From DASSWG01 sp041689995 (GTDB lineage Bacteria; Bacteroidota; Bacteroidia; Flavobacteriales; Flavobacteriaceae), in assembly GCA_041689995.1 (NCBI GenBank), contig JBDNFD010000047.1, positions 1-36,126 on the forward strand: a stretch of DNA of 36,126 nt. Direction: 5' to 3'. Numbering within the stretch: the first letter of the stretch is position 1; every line of letters begins with the position of its first letter. The translations under genes and the position numbers were made by a program. The notes under the pieces are model-generated. The model was not told the DNA's origin, did no database searches, and saw only the letters and a program-made list of their open reading frames with translations. Shown here in pieces: positions 8,498-16,812 of the stretch.

Positions 8498-9373
8498 ATG
8501 AGTGTTTTAGTAAATAAAGATTCAAAAGTAATTGTACAAGGATTTACGGGAAGCGAAGGTTCTTTCCACGCCGAACAAATGATCGAATATGGAACGAATG
8601 TAGTAGGTGGAGTGGTGCCCGGAAAAGGCGGACAGACCCATTTGGACCGTCCGGTTTTTAACACCGTGGAAGATGCCGTGAAAAAAACCGGTTCCGATAC
8701 CAGCATCATTTTTGTGCCGCCAGCTTTTGCCGCCGATGCCATTATGGAAGCTGCAGATTCTGGGATTAAAGTGATTATTACGATCACCGAAGGAATTCCG
8801 GTAGCCGATATGATAAAAGTTGCCGATTATATCAAAGATAAAAATTGTCGATTGGTTGGACCCAACTGCCCGGGAGTAATAACTCCCGGTGAAGCTAAAG
8901 TGGGAATTATGCCCGGATTCGTTTTCAAAAAAGGAAATGTAGGAATAGTTTCAAAATCGGGAACTTTGACTTATGAAGCTGCCGACCAGGTGGTGAAACA
9001 AGGTTTGGGAATCACGACAGCAATCGGAATTGGCGGTGATCCCATCATTGGAACAACTACCAAAGAAGCGGTAGAAATGCTCATCAACGATCCGGAAACC
9101 GAATGTGTGGTTATGATTGGGGAAATCGGTGGCCAATTGGAAGCCGATGCCGCACGATGGATCAAAGAAAGCAGTACTAAAAAACCCGTTATTGGATTTA
9201 TTGCGGGGGAAACGGCACCTGCCGGAAGAACTATGGGTCACGCAGGCGCTATTGTTGGCGGAAGCGACGATACGGCACAAGCTAAAAAAGCAATTCTGAA
9301 AGAATGCGGGATTTATGTGGTTGATTCCCCCGCAGGAATTGGGAAGAAAGTGGCCGAGGTGATGCGTGGCTAA
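8498..9373 (+). CDS. sucD: Succinyl-CoA ligase (ADP/GDP-forming), alpha subunit
   Basis: The alpha subunit of the TCA-cycle enzyme that converts succinyl-CoA to succinate with formation of a nucleoside triphosphate. The 291-residue protein shows the CoA-binding domain (VIVQGFTGSEGSFHAEQMI, 11-29; GGVVPGKGGQTHLD, 37-50), PNCPGVITPGEAKVGIMPG (122-140), and the phosphohistidine H248 in GRTMGHAGAIVGG. Length is normal. The beta subunit gene sucC is not adjacent, whereas in many proteobacteria the two form an operon; separation is usual in Bacteroidota. It has its own promoter (8448-8475) and a strong intrinsic terminator (9437-9460), so it is probably a single-gene transcript. Confidence 0.97.
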   Translation: MSVLVNKDSKVIVQGFTGSEGSFHAEQMIEYGTNVVGGVVPGKGGQTHLDRPVFNTVEDAVKKTGSDTSIIFVPPAFAADAIMEAADSGIKVIITITEGIPVADMIKVADYIKDKNCRLVGPNCPGVITPGEAKVGIMPGFVFKKGNVGIVSKSGTLTYEAADQVVKQGLGITTAIGIGGDPIIGTTTKEAVEMLINDPETECVVMIGEIGGQLEADAARWIKESSTKKPVIGFIAGETAPAGRTMGHAGAIVGGSDDTAQAKKAILKECGIYVVDSPAGIGKKVAEVMRG

Positions 9374-9436
9374 AAAATAATAGAATTGTCTTTTGGCTAC
9401 ATAAAAATATTCTGCTTTTATAGTGGAAATGAATAG

Positions 9437-9460
9437 AAAACCCGCTCGTCGGGTTTTTTT
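9437..9460 (+). terminator. Intrinsic terminator after sucD
   Basis: Stem AAAACCCG (9437-9444) and CGGGTTTT (9450-9457) around loop CTCGT, followed by more T. It lies 64 bases past the sucD stop. In the rest of the gap up to 9671 I see no credible gene; a 94-codon plus-strand frame there starts from TTG and has no recognisable features. Confidence 0.9.
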
Positions 9461-9671
9461 ATTTTGGGAAAGGTTCAGCACAAAGCAAAAGTTTTTTCCG
9501 TTTCAGCTTTTGGCACATATAACAGTAACGTGTCGCTGTCTTCCGAGTTCAACTTCCTTGATTTTCTTGAATCTTCGATTTATTTTATGAAAATCAAAAG
9601 CACCCAAGGGCTTGTTTCCAACCACAAATTTATTTTGAGATATAAAATAATACCCGAAATAATTTCTACAA

Positions 9672-10349
9672 TTAGTTCTGTTCTTCTAATTCCAATTTGG
9701 GATAGAAATCGAAATAAGCAATGTGTGGCGTTTCTTCCGCTTTATTGACCAATATTGCCCTACAAGTTCCGGGTTGAGAAAGGCTGGATTCAAAGGTAAC
9801 CCCGCTTTTTAAATTATTCATGAGAACAATTGTTTCATTGGTTAGCGTATCCTGATATCTTCCAAGAACCTCCATATTTGGATAGATCTTTTTAATTTCT
9901 TGGGTGGTGCTTCCAACGCCCAATCCTTTTGTTGTTTTGAAAGCCGAATCCGTGGTTCAAATCCAAAGAAGATGTGGGCGCATATCATCATTGGGGTCGC
10001 ATTCAGAAAATAGGGTGATGCTTCTTCTCGGAGTTTCTTCCCCATAAAACCAACGGCTTAGACTTTTGCACATTCCGGCTTCTCCCTTATCGGGACTGCC
10101 GAGGCGTTTGAATATTTGTTCTGGCTCGTCTCCAACATGCAGATTTCCAATAGATTTCCCCGGAACAATTCTCGCTGAATCACCGGAAATTTTTTGAAAA
10201 AATGGAGGAATGTGCTTTTCTTTTATCTCTGAAGATTGCACGGATTCGGTTTCATTTTTATCGATCGAAGATGATTTATTTTTGTCTTTGCATCCGGTAA
10301 AAATAAACAAGAGTAGTAATCCGACTATGTAAAACTGGTTGATTTTCAT
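9672..10349 (-). pseudogene. Lipoprotein gene interrupted by one in-frame TGA
   Basis: From ATG 10349 the frame encodes a signal peptide with lipobox (MKINQFYIVGLLLLFIFTGC), a charged linker and a globular part, and stops at TGA 9957-9959 after RPHLLWI. The same frame then continues without break as TTDSAFKTTKGLGVGSTTQE and runs to 9672 (ending YPKLELEEQN). Reading through gives about 225 residues. A single C-to-T change (CGA to TGA, Arg to stop) explains it. The downstream half keeps sensible codon use and domain-like sequence (GSTTQEIKKIYPNMEVLG), so the event is recent, or a sequencing error. An upstream in-frame start at 10373 (MLKFKRKL) is less likely because it displaces the signal peptide. 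Function unknown; GKSIGNLHVGDEPEQIF and GVGSTTQEIKKIYP look like two related halves of a repeat. Confidence 0.85.
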
Positions 10350-10398
10350 AAGTTTTCTTTTAAATTTTAACATGTTTTAAATTGAAAGATTTGGGCAA

Positions 10399-12195
10399 TC
10401 ATAGCGGATAAAAATAAGGGATCAAAAATGTTGCGAGTATCCAAAATAGAATATTCAAGGGAGTTCCAATCCGCAGAAAATCTTTGAAGGCATAATTTCC
10501 GGCACTGTAAACCATGGTGTTTGTTTGATAGCCGATCGGGGTCATGAAATCGGCGCTTGCGGCAAAAGTTATGGCCATTAAAAACGGGATTGGGCTGACA
10601 TCAAAAGATACGGAAAGCGAAATGGCAATGGGAGCTAATAGTGCGGCCGTGGCATTATTCGACATAATTCCAGTCAAAACGGTGGTAATTAAATACAATA
10701 CCGAAATGAGAATTGTCGGTCCCAATGTTTCGCCCACATTTTCCACCAGCCATTGTGCCAATATCCGTGACAGCCCGCTTTGTTGCATGGCTTCCCCAAG
10801 GCTCAAAGCCCCCGCCATAAGCACGATCACTTTCCAATCTATTGCGTTATAGGCATCTTGGGTGGTTGTTATTTTGGCAAAAAGCAAAACGCCAATTCCG
10901 GCCAAAGTGGCGATCATAATACTCAAAACCCCTGTTGTGGCCAAGGTTACCACAGCAATGATGGTTGAAAGTGCGATGAAGAGTTTCTTCATGTCGATCT
11001 TTTTCAAACCCGATTCGCTGAGCGAAATAAAGTCCGCCCTTTTTTTTCGTTCACTGGATTGTAAAAGTTCGACTCCTTCCTCATCGGTTTGCAATAAAAT
11101 AATATCACCGGCTTGCAAATAAATATAATTCAAATCTTCCAAGCGCTGTTTCCCACGTTGACGAATAGCCAGAACTTTGCTACGATATTTTTGAAAAAAA
11201 TCCGTGTCGTTCAACTTTTTATTGATCAATTCCGAATTTGGCAAAAGGATTATTTCGATAAGCTTGGTTTCTTCGTTCTTGAAATTTCTGGCGCCCAATT
11301 TATTTGAAACGTTCAGGGATTCATTTTTCAACAAATTTTTAATTTTTTCCATTTCTCCACGTACCAATAAATGGTCCCCTTTCATCAAAATCGTTGCGAC
11401 CGGAGGGTCTTTGACAACTTCGTTTCCGCGGTAAAGTTGGTCCACATATACCAGCATTCCATCTTGCTTGAACAAGTTTGCAATAGTGATAGGTTCTTCT
11501 GTGCTGGTGAAATTTTGAGTGACTTTTATTTCAGTAAAATAATTTTTTAGGTTGATAGCTTTGGTAAGTTCATCGCCCGCCGTGTGTTCTGGTAATAATT
11601 TTTTGGAAAATACTGTCAAATATAAAACCCCAACGACCAAAAAAACTAGTCCGAGCGGAGCCATTAAAAACATACTGAAAGGCTCGAGGCCATAACTCAC
11701 GGCAATGCCACTGATCAACAAATTGGTGGAAGTTCCGATAAGGGTGCAGGTGCCGCCAAAAATCGCACCATACGATAACGGTATCAAAAATTTGGCAGCG
11801 GAAAAATTTGTCTTTTTTGCCGCTCCCAATACGATTGGGATAGAAGTGGCCACCACTGGTGTATTATTGATAAAAGCACTGATGCCCGCCGTTATAGTGG
11901 TTATTCCGAAAATGGACAAATAATAACTCTTTTTTATAAGCCGAACGAATAATGGAGTAATACTTTCCACGATGCCCGTTCGAAGTAGCGCGTCGCTGAG
12001 CACGAACATGGCTGCAACTGTAATCGTGGCCGCATTTGAGAAACCTTTCACCCCATCTTCCGGACTCAAAACCCCAGTTAGGACCAAAACCACCACAATG
12101 GAAATTGAAATTTGATCGATGCTGAAATATTCGGTGATAAACAACGCAAAGGCCACCACTATGACCCCAATGGTTACATAGGCTTCATATTCCAT
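10399..12195 (-). CDS. SLC13/DASS-family anion transporter with two TrkA-C domains
   Basis: A 598-residue inner-membrane transporter of the divalent anion:sodium symporter (CitT/SLC13) superfamily. Hydrophobic segments fill about 1-195 and 395-598. The two inverted halves carry the family signatures: INNTPVVATSIPIVLGAA with IGTSTNLLISG in the first and SNNATAALLAPIAISLS with PIGYQTNTMVYSAG in the second. Between them (about 205-390) are two TrkA-C (RCK_C) regulatory domains, with LPNSELINKKLNDTDFFQK in the second. This architecture is common in bacterial proteins annotated as sulfate or dicarboxylate permeases, and the substrate cannot be told from sequence. The TrkA-C domains may bind a small ligand that gates transport. 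The gene stands alone on the minus strand, with the interrupted lipoprotein gene upstream at 10349 reading the same way after it. Confidence 0.9.
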   Translation of the reverse strand: MEYEAYVTIGVIVVAFALFITEYFSIDQISISIVVVLVLTGVLSPEDGVKGFSNAATITVAAMFVLSDALLRTGIVESITPLFVRLIKKSYYLSIFGITTITAGISAFINNTPVVATSIPIVLGAAKKTNFSAAKFLIPLSYGAIFGGTCTLIGTSTNLLISGIAVSYGLEPFSMFLMAPLGLVFLVVGVLYLTVFSKKLLPEHTAGDELTKAINLKNYFTEIKVTQNFTSTEEPITIANLFKQDGMLVYVDQLYRGNEVVKDPPVATILMKGDHLLVRGEMEKIKNLLKNESLNVSNKLGARNFKNEETKLIEIILLPNSELINKKLNDTDFFQKYRSKVLAIRQRGKQRLEDLNYIYLQAGDIILLQTDEEGVELLQSSERKKRADFISLSESGLKKIDMKKLFIALSTIIAVVTLATTGVLSIMIATLAGIGVLLFAKITTTQDAYNAIDWKVIVLMAGALSLGEAMQQSGLSRILAQWLVENVGETLGPTILISVLYLITTVLTGIMSNNATAALLAPIAISLSVSFDVSPIPFLMAITFAASADFMTPIGYQTNTMVYSAGNYAFKDFLRIGTPLNILFWILATFLIPYFYPL

Positions 12196-12399
12196 AGTGC
12201 AGATTTATTGGTGGGTCATTCGATTTAATCAAAAAAAGACATGACCAAAGTATAAAAAACCACTGAACAAATAGGAATTTTTATTTACGAAAAACACTGT
12301 CTGCCAATCATCAGTTGCCAATCATTGGTTAATCACTCATCCCAAATTTTAATAAAGGTTTAACCACATGCAACCAAGTTTTAATTATTCTTTAATACA

Positions 12400-12426
12400 T
12401 TGTAAATATTTGCTGATTTATCTTTG
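12400..12426 (+). promoter_or_regulatory. Promoter of the DJ-1/PfpI gene (TTG-N16-TATCTTTG)
   Basis: TTG at 12400-12402, a 16-base spacer and TATCTTTG at 12419-12426. Start of transcription would be near 12432, about 30 bases before the ATG. The leader is A-rich (AAAAAATAAATATC) with no Shine-Dalgarno. The rest of the 266-base gap holds only a 9-bp direct repeat (GCCAATCAT, twice near 12303-12330). Confidence 0.8.
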
Positions 12427-12461
12427 TAAAACAATAAAAACTCACACAAAAAATAAATATC

Positions 12462-13010
12462 ATGAAAAAGAGAGTCGCCATTTTGGCAACCCACGGATTT
12501 GAAGAAAGCGAATTGAAATCACCCAAAGAAGCTATGGAGAAAGAGGGTTTTCAAGTGGAAATCGTTAGTTTGGAAAATGGATCCATAAAAAGTTGGTCCA
12601 AGGGAAATTGGTCTAATGAATATAAAGTGGACAAGACCTTGGATGAAGTTTCCTCTAAGGATTACAATGCCTTGGTTTTGCCAGGAGGAGTAATCAATCC
12701 AGATAAATTGCGCACCGACAAAAGTGCCGTACAATTTGTAAAAGATTTCTTTAAAGATCACAAACCGGTTGCCGCCATCTGTCACGGACCGTGGACACTG
12801 ATAAATGCCGGCGTGGTCGATGGGCGTACAATGACTTCTTATAAATCCATACGAAAAGATTTGGAGAATGCCGGTGCAAATTGGGTAGATCGAGAAGTGG
12901 TCGTGGACGAAGGTCTGGTCACAAGCCGAAATCCAAAAGATTTGGAAGCTTTCAACGCCAAATTAATCGAAGAAATAAAGGAAGGAAAGCACGACATGCA
13001 ACATGCTTAA
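12462..13010 (+). CDS. DJ-1/PfpI family protein (type 1 glutamine amidotransferase-like)
   Basis: A 182-residue cytoplasmic protein of the PfpI subgroup of the DJ-1 superfamily, like E. coli YhbO/YajL, linked to stress protection through glyoxalase, deglycase or proteolytic activities that are still debated. The nucleophile elbow is AAICHGPW with C107 followed by H108. An acidic residue in GFEESEL (13-19) should activate the cysteine. LVLPGGVINPDKLR (71-84) and TSYKSIRKDLENAGANW are characteristic. Length is standard. It has its own promoter and converges with the esterase gene, from which it is separated by 70 bases. The exact substrate cannot be inferred. Confidence 0.92.
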   Translation: MKKRVAILATHGFEESELKSPKEAMEKEGFQVEIVSLENGSIKSWSKGNWSNEYKVDKTLDEVSSKDYNALVLPGGVINPDKLRTDKSAVQFVKDFFKDHKPVAAICHGPWTLINAGVVDGRTMTSYKSIRKDLENAGANWVDREVVVDEGLVTSRNPKDLEAFNAKLIEEIKEGKHDMQHA

Positions 13011-13080
13011 AAAAGTGGACCGTGGTCCGGTTTGGGGGAATCGATAAGCGAATTATTTTGCTGATCACGATCCTTTTTTT

Positions 13081-13728
13081 TTAAGTTCGGTTCGTTATTT
13101 CTCCTATCAATTTCCGGTTAACCTCATGCTTCCCTTCAAAAGGAATAATCTTCATTTTTTCGCCGAAAAGTCGCGTGGCGAACGCAGTTTGGGAGTTTAT
13201 TAATTCGGGGGTCAAATATTGATCATTTTTTCCGTAGGTCATTATAACATTGGTTTTTGTCGAGTAATCGAAATCTTCAGGAACCAGTTCTTTGGGAATC
13301 CCACCCGAATGAATCACCAAGGTATCGCAATTAATTTTTCGCGAGGCCATCCACCGCATGCACACCGAAACCCCTTGCGAATACCCGAAAAGAATCAACC
13401 GCCTATTTCTTGGTAAATCCTCTGCTTTGAAAACAGCATCCAGATAGTTCAATATATTTTTTGTTTCTTCCCCGGTATTCTCGCGCGTCAACCAATTTGC
13501 GCCCACATATTGAAAGTTTTTTTCTTGGTAATATTTAGAAGGTGCTTGTGGGGCGATGATGTAATTTTCATTGGAATTCAATCCCTTGAAATACCGCAGA
13601 AAATACCGGCTTAAATAACCCAGTCCGTGAAAGGAAATCCAAATATTTTTTGTGTTTTCGGTAAGTTGGTTTAAGGTGGAGTAGGAGTTAGTGGTTTGGT
13701 AAGAAACTTGTTTTTCTTTGGAAGACAT
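13081..13728 (-). CDS. Alpha/beta hydrolase, phospholipase/carboxylesterase type
   Basis: A 215-residue cytoplasmic serine hydrolase with no signal peptide. The catalytic triad is readable: S117 in GYSQG, D169 in YGKNDQYL and H201 in FEGKHEVN. The oxyanion-hole segment is ISFHGLGYLSRYF (31-43). Size and motif order match the small carboxylesterase/acyl-protein thioesterase group. The substrate is unknown. The ATG at 13728 lies about 55 bases from the REP-like palindrome upstream. It is transcribed convergently with the DJ-1/PfpI gene and divergently from menA. Confidence 0.88.
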   Translation of the reverse strand: MSSKEKQVSYQTTNSYSTLNQLTENTKNIWISFHGLGYLSRYFLRYFKGLNSNENYIIAPQAPSKYYQEKNFQYVGANWLTRENTGEETKNILNYLDAVFKAEDLPRNRRLILFGYSQGVSVCMRWMASRKINCDTLVIHSGGIPKELVPEDFDYSTKTNVIMTYGKNDQYLTPELINSQTAFATRLFGEKMKIIPFEGKHEVNRKLIGEITNRT

Positions 13729-13783
13729 ATTCTAGGGTTTTTGTACTTTTACAAAGTAATGGAAATCTTATGAATTTCAAACA

Positions 13784-13814
13784 AACCTAACAGGTTTTCA
13801 AAACCTGTTAGGTT
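13784..13814. repeat. REP-like palindrome, copy 1
   Basis: AACCTAACAGGTTTT, one base (C), then AAAACCTGTTAGGTT: perfect 15-bp arms. The same core AACCTAACAGGTTT...AAACCTGTTAGGTT flanks the RAYT gene at 24210 and 24850. It lies in the divergent gap between the esterase gene and menA, 18 bases before the menA ATG, so it would be in the menA leader or promoter. Confidence 0.95.
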
Positions 13815-13831
13815 CAATCAATTATAAACAA

Positions 13832-14734
13832 ATGAAATTAAAAACCTGGATTTCCGCGGCCCGGCTGCGCACATTGCCGCTGTCGGTTTCTGGAATATTG
13901 GTGGGAACAGCTTTGGCCTTAAGAAAAGGTTCTTTTGATTGGCAGGTTCTCATTTTCGCCATTTTAACGACCCTTGGACTCCAGATATTATCGAATTTTG
14001 CCAACGATTACGGCGACGGTATCAAAGGAACCGACAACGCCGAACGTACCGGACCGATGCGGGCTTTGCAAAGCGGGATCATTTCCCATAAAGAAATGAG
14101 AATGGGAATTATTTTCACCTCGTTGCTGACATTGTTTTTTGCATTTTGGTTGATTTATTTCGCTTTTGGTTCCGAAAACTTTCTGCATTCTTTTTTATTT
14201 TTTATAATTGGAATTTGTGCTATTGCCGCCGCCATCAAATACACGGTCGGAAATTCGGCTTATGGCTATAGGGGCCTGGGCGATATTTTTGTTTTCGTGT
14301 TTTTTGGATTGGTGAGTGTGGTTGGGGTTTATTTTTTAAATGTTCACCAACTTGATTTTTGGGTGTTTCTTCCGGCCATTGCCATCGGATTGCTCAGCAC
14401 CGCCGTGTTGAATTTGAACAATATGCGTGATCAAGTTGGCGACAAGCTGTCCGGGAAACATACACTTGTGGTGAAATTTGGCGGGAAAAAAGCCAAACAT
14501 TACCATTATTTTTTGATTTCCAGCGCCTTTTTCGCCATCTTCCTTTTCGTTTTTTTGGTTGAAAAATCCTGGACCGGCAGTATTTATTTTCTCGCATTTG
14601 TTCCACTCTTTATTCATATCAAAACTGTTTGTAACAACCACCAGCCAAGCACCTTGGATCCCGAATTAAAAAAAGTGGCACTAAGCACTTTTCTGCTTTC
14701 CATACTTTTTTTGGTGAATGTGATTTGGTTGTAA
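13832..14734 (+). CDS. menA: 1,4-dihydroxy-2-naphthoate polyprenyltransferase
   Basis: MenA joins a polyprenyl chain to 1,4-dihydroxy-2-naphthoate at the inner membrane, giving demethylmenaquinone. The 300-residue protein is a UbiA-family enzyme with about eight or nine membrane segments. The first prenyl-diphosphate-binding motif is NDYGDGIKGTDN (58-69) and the second is NMRDQVGDKLSGKHTL (198-212), both rich in Mg-binding Asp. The N-terminal KTWISAARLRTLPLSVS is typical of MenA. It begins a same-strand block with menC (12-base gap), a CPBP protease and menE, so it is probably the first gene of a menaquinone operon. A REP-like palindrome lies 18 bases before the start. Confidence 0.96.
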   Translation: MKLKTWISAARLRTLPLSVSGILVGTALALRKGSFDWQVLIFAILTTLGLQILSNFANDYGDGIKGTDNAERTGPMRALQSGIISHKEMRMGIIFTSLLTLFFAFWLIYFAFGSENFLHSFLFFIIGICAIAAAIKYTVGNSAYGYRGLGDIFVFVFFGLVSVVGVYFLNVHQLDFWVFLPAIAIGLLSTAVLNLNNMRDQVGDKLSGKHTLVVKFGGKKAKHYHYFLISSAFFAIFLFVFLVEKSWTGSIYFLAFVPLFIHIKTVCNNHQPSTLDPELKKVALSTFLLSILFLVNVIWL

Positions 14735-14746
14735 AAAACTCAAAAT

Positions 14747-15808
14747 ATGAAAGCTTCTTTTTCAAAGTATCTTCTCAACTTTAAAAACCCCAGCGGAACT
14801 TCCCGTGGTATATTGAAAACCAAAGAAACCTTTTTTCTGAAAATTGAAGAAGGAAACAAATCAGGAATAGGGGAATGTGCATTGTTTCGCGGATTGAGTG
14901 TGGACGACCGCCCGGATTATGAAGAAAAGTTAAACTGGGTTTGCGAAAATATTTCTGTGGGAAAGGAAAAGCTGTTGCAAGAATCAACGGAATTTCCGTC
15001 GATACAGTTTGGGCTCGAAACTGCTTTTCAATCGTTGGAAGCACAAGATCCTTTCGTACTTTTTCCCTCAAAATTTACCCAAGGAAAAGCGGTTATTCCC
15101 ATTAACGGTTTGATTTGGATGGGCGAAAGGGGATTTATGAAAAAGCAAATCGACGAAAAATTGCAACAAGGTTTCCGATGTTTGAAACTGAAAATCGGGG
15201 CGATCGATTTCGCTTCGGAGTTGGAATTATTAAGCTATATACGAAAAGAATTTTCAGTAAAAGACGTCGAAATCAGGGTCGATGCAAACGGTGCTTTTCA
15301 TCCTAAGGAAGCTTTGGAAAAACTGAAACGCTTGAGCGATTTTGAATTGCATAGTATTGAACAACCCATCAAACAAGGGCAAATTCATGAAATGGCCGAA
15401 CTTTGCGCCAAAACACCGCTTCCGATTGCCCTGGATGAAGAATTGATCGGGGCCTGCCCGACGGCAAGGCGGGTTTTTGATGTAACAAAAAAGCAGAAAT
15501 TGCTACAAACCATACAGCCGCAATACATCATTTTGAAACCCAGTTTGGTGGGCGGGTTTTCGGGAAGCGATCAGTGGATCAATCTGGCTGAAAATGCCCA
15601 AATTGGTTGGTGGATCACCAGTGCATTGGAAAGTAATATTGGATTGAACGCAATCGCCCAATGGACTTTTTTAAAAAACACAATTATGCCGCAAGGTCTG
15701 GGAACCGGTGGTTTGTTCACCAACAACATTGATTCGCCGTTGAAGTTGGACGGTGCTAATTTAGCTTATGAGCCGAATTTTAAGGATCAAAATCCATTAA
15801 TTAAATAG
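14747..15808 (+). CDS. menC: o-Succinylbenzoate synthase
   Basis: MenC dehydrates SHCHC to o-succinylbenzoate in menaquinone synthesis. It belongs to the enolase superfamily, muconate lactonizing subgroup. The 353-residue protein has the N-terminal capping domain (1-120) and a TIM barrel with catalytic lysines K147 and K149 (CLKLKIG), metal ligands D179 (RVDANGAF), E205 (SIEQP) and D230 (ALDEELIG), and the second lysine K264 (IILKPSLVGG). These match the E. coli MenC set in order and spacing. Racemase activity (N-succinylamino acid racemase) is a known side function in the family, but the menA/menE context supports MenC. It is coupled closely to menA upstream and to the CPBP gene, nine bases downstream. 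Confidence 0.95.
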   Translation: MKASFSKYLLNFKNPSGTSRGILKTKETFFLKIEEGNKSGIGECALFRGLSVDDRPDYEEKLNWVCENISVGKEKLLQESTEFPSIQFGLETAFQSLEAQDPFVLFPSKFTQGKAVIPINGLIWMGERGFMKKQIDEKLQQGFRCLKLKIGAIDFASELELLSYIRKEFSVKDVEIRVDANGAFHPKEALEKLKRLSDFELHSIEQPIKQGQIHEMAELCAKTPLPIALDEELIGACPTARRVFDVTKKQKLLQTIQPQYIILKPSLVGGFSGSDQWINLAENAQIGWWITSALESNIGLNAIAQWTFLKNTIMPQGLGTGGLFTNNIDSPLKLDGANLAYEPNFKDQNPLIK

Positions 15809-15817
15809 AAACAAGAA

Positions 15818-16756
15818 ATGTTCATAGAAAATGCTTTTAAAGGAAAAACCGAGTTTTGGCGCTATGTGGTCGGAACTATCTGCGTAATTTTTGGGACTAT
15901 TATAGGCCAACTTCCTTGGACGATCGCTATTTTTCTAAAAGAGGGAATGTCCGTTGCAGAAAAGGATGAAACTTATATGATGCATATTTTGGACAAAAAT
16001 CTGAATTTATTCCTCATCTTACTTTCCTTTGCTGTCGGATTAGGAATGCTTTTTTTGGTTATCAGATATCTTCACCATCAGAAAATAAAGGATGTCACTA
16101 CAACTCGAAAAAAAGTGGATTGGGGTCGTTTTTTCTTTGCTTTTTCCCTAATCGCTTTATTTTCAATCATTACCACAGGTATTGATTATTACCTTTCGCC
16201 CGAAGATTATGTGTTGAATTTTCAGTTGTTCCCATTCCTGATTTTGTGTTTGATCGCCATAATACTTATTCCCATTCAAACCAGTTTTGAGGAATATTTG
16301 TTCCGTGGATATTTGATGCAGGGTTTTGGTGTTTTAGCAAAAAATCGTTGGTTTCCCTTAATTATGACCTCGGTCATTTTTGGAGGTCTGCACTTTTTCA
16401 ATCCGGAAGTTGCTAAATTGGGTAATAGTATCATGTTTTATTATATCGGCACCGGATTTCTTTTGGGAATTATGACCTTAATGGATGATGGTATGGAATT
16501 ATCACTGGGTTTCCATGCGGGCAATAATCTTATCGGGGCGTTATTGGTCACGGCGGACTGGACTGCTTTTCAAACAAATTCTGTGCTGATCGATGTTTCC
16601 GATCCTACTGCTGGCTTAGATGTGCTGCTCCCCACCTTTGTATTTTATGGTATTTTTCTGTTCGTTCTCGCAAGAAAATATCATTGGAAAAATTGGAAAG
16701 AAAAACTTTTCGGAAGAATCGGAATTCCGAAAGAAGAAAGTTTACCGAATATTTAA
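15818..16756 (+). CDS. CPBP family intramembrane metalloprotease
   Basis: A 312-residue membrane protein of the CPBP (Abi/CAAX-like) glutamic or metallo-endopeptidase family. Hydrophobic segments lie at about 17-40, 62-84, 105-122, 137-155, 178-190, 205-222 and 270-288. The conserved motifs are EEYLFRG (158-164), the FGGLHFFNP histidine H192 and GFHAGNNLIG with H233 and N237; together they form the catalytic site. The family processes prenylated or other membrane-bound proteins and, in some bacteria, bacteriocin-related peptides. It sits between menC and menE, nine bases after menC, probably by co-transcription. A role in quinone synthesis is not indicated by sequence. Confidence 0.93.
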   Translation: MFIENAFKGKTEFWRYVVGTICVIFGTIIGQLPWTIAIFLKEGMSVAEKDETYMMHILDKNLNLFLILLSFAVGLGMLFLVIRYLHHQKIKDVTTTRKKVDWGRFFFAFSLIALFSIITTGIDYYLSPEDYVLNFQLFPFLILCLIAIILIPIQTSFEEYLFRGYLMQGFGVLAKNRWFPLIMTSVIFGGLHFFNPEVAKLGNSIMFYYIGTGFLLGIMTLMDDGMELSLGFHAGNNLIGALLVTADWTAFQTNSVLIDVSDPTAGLDVLLPTFVFYGIFLFVLARKYHWKNWKEKLFGRIGIPKEESLPNI

Positions 16757-16812
16757 CAATTTACCATCTATTTTATAATAAATTAACCTGCTATAACCAT
16801 CATTTTTGTTTG

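Noticed and set aside
9464..9748. A 94-codon plus-strand frame after sucD
   Set aside because: TTG start, no domains, no promoter, and it overlaps the 3' part of the interrupted lipoprotein gene on the other strand.
9957..9959. Selenocysteine or other recoding of the in-frame TGA in the lipoprotein gene
   Set aside because: There is no reason to expect recoding in this protein, no obvious hairpin was sought in detail, and a CGA-to-TGA mutation is simpler.
12303..12330. Repeated GCCAATCAT as operator sites
   Set aside because: Only two copies, far upstream of the promoter at 12400, with no palindromic symmetry that would suggest a regulator site.
13017..13028. GGACCGTGGTCC as terminator between the DJ-1/PfpI and esterase genes
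   Set aside because: The stem is only 4-5 bp with a tiny loop and no T-run directly follows.
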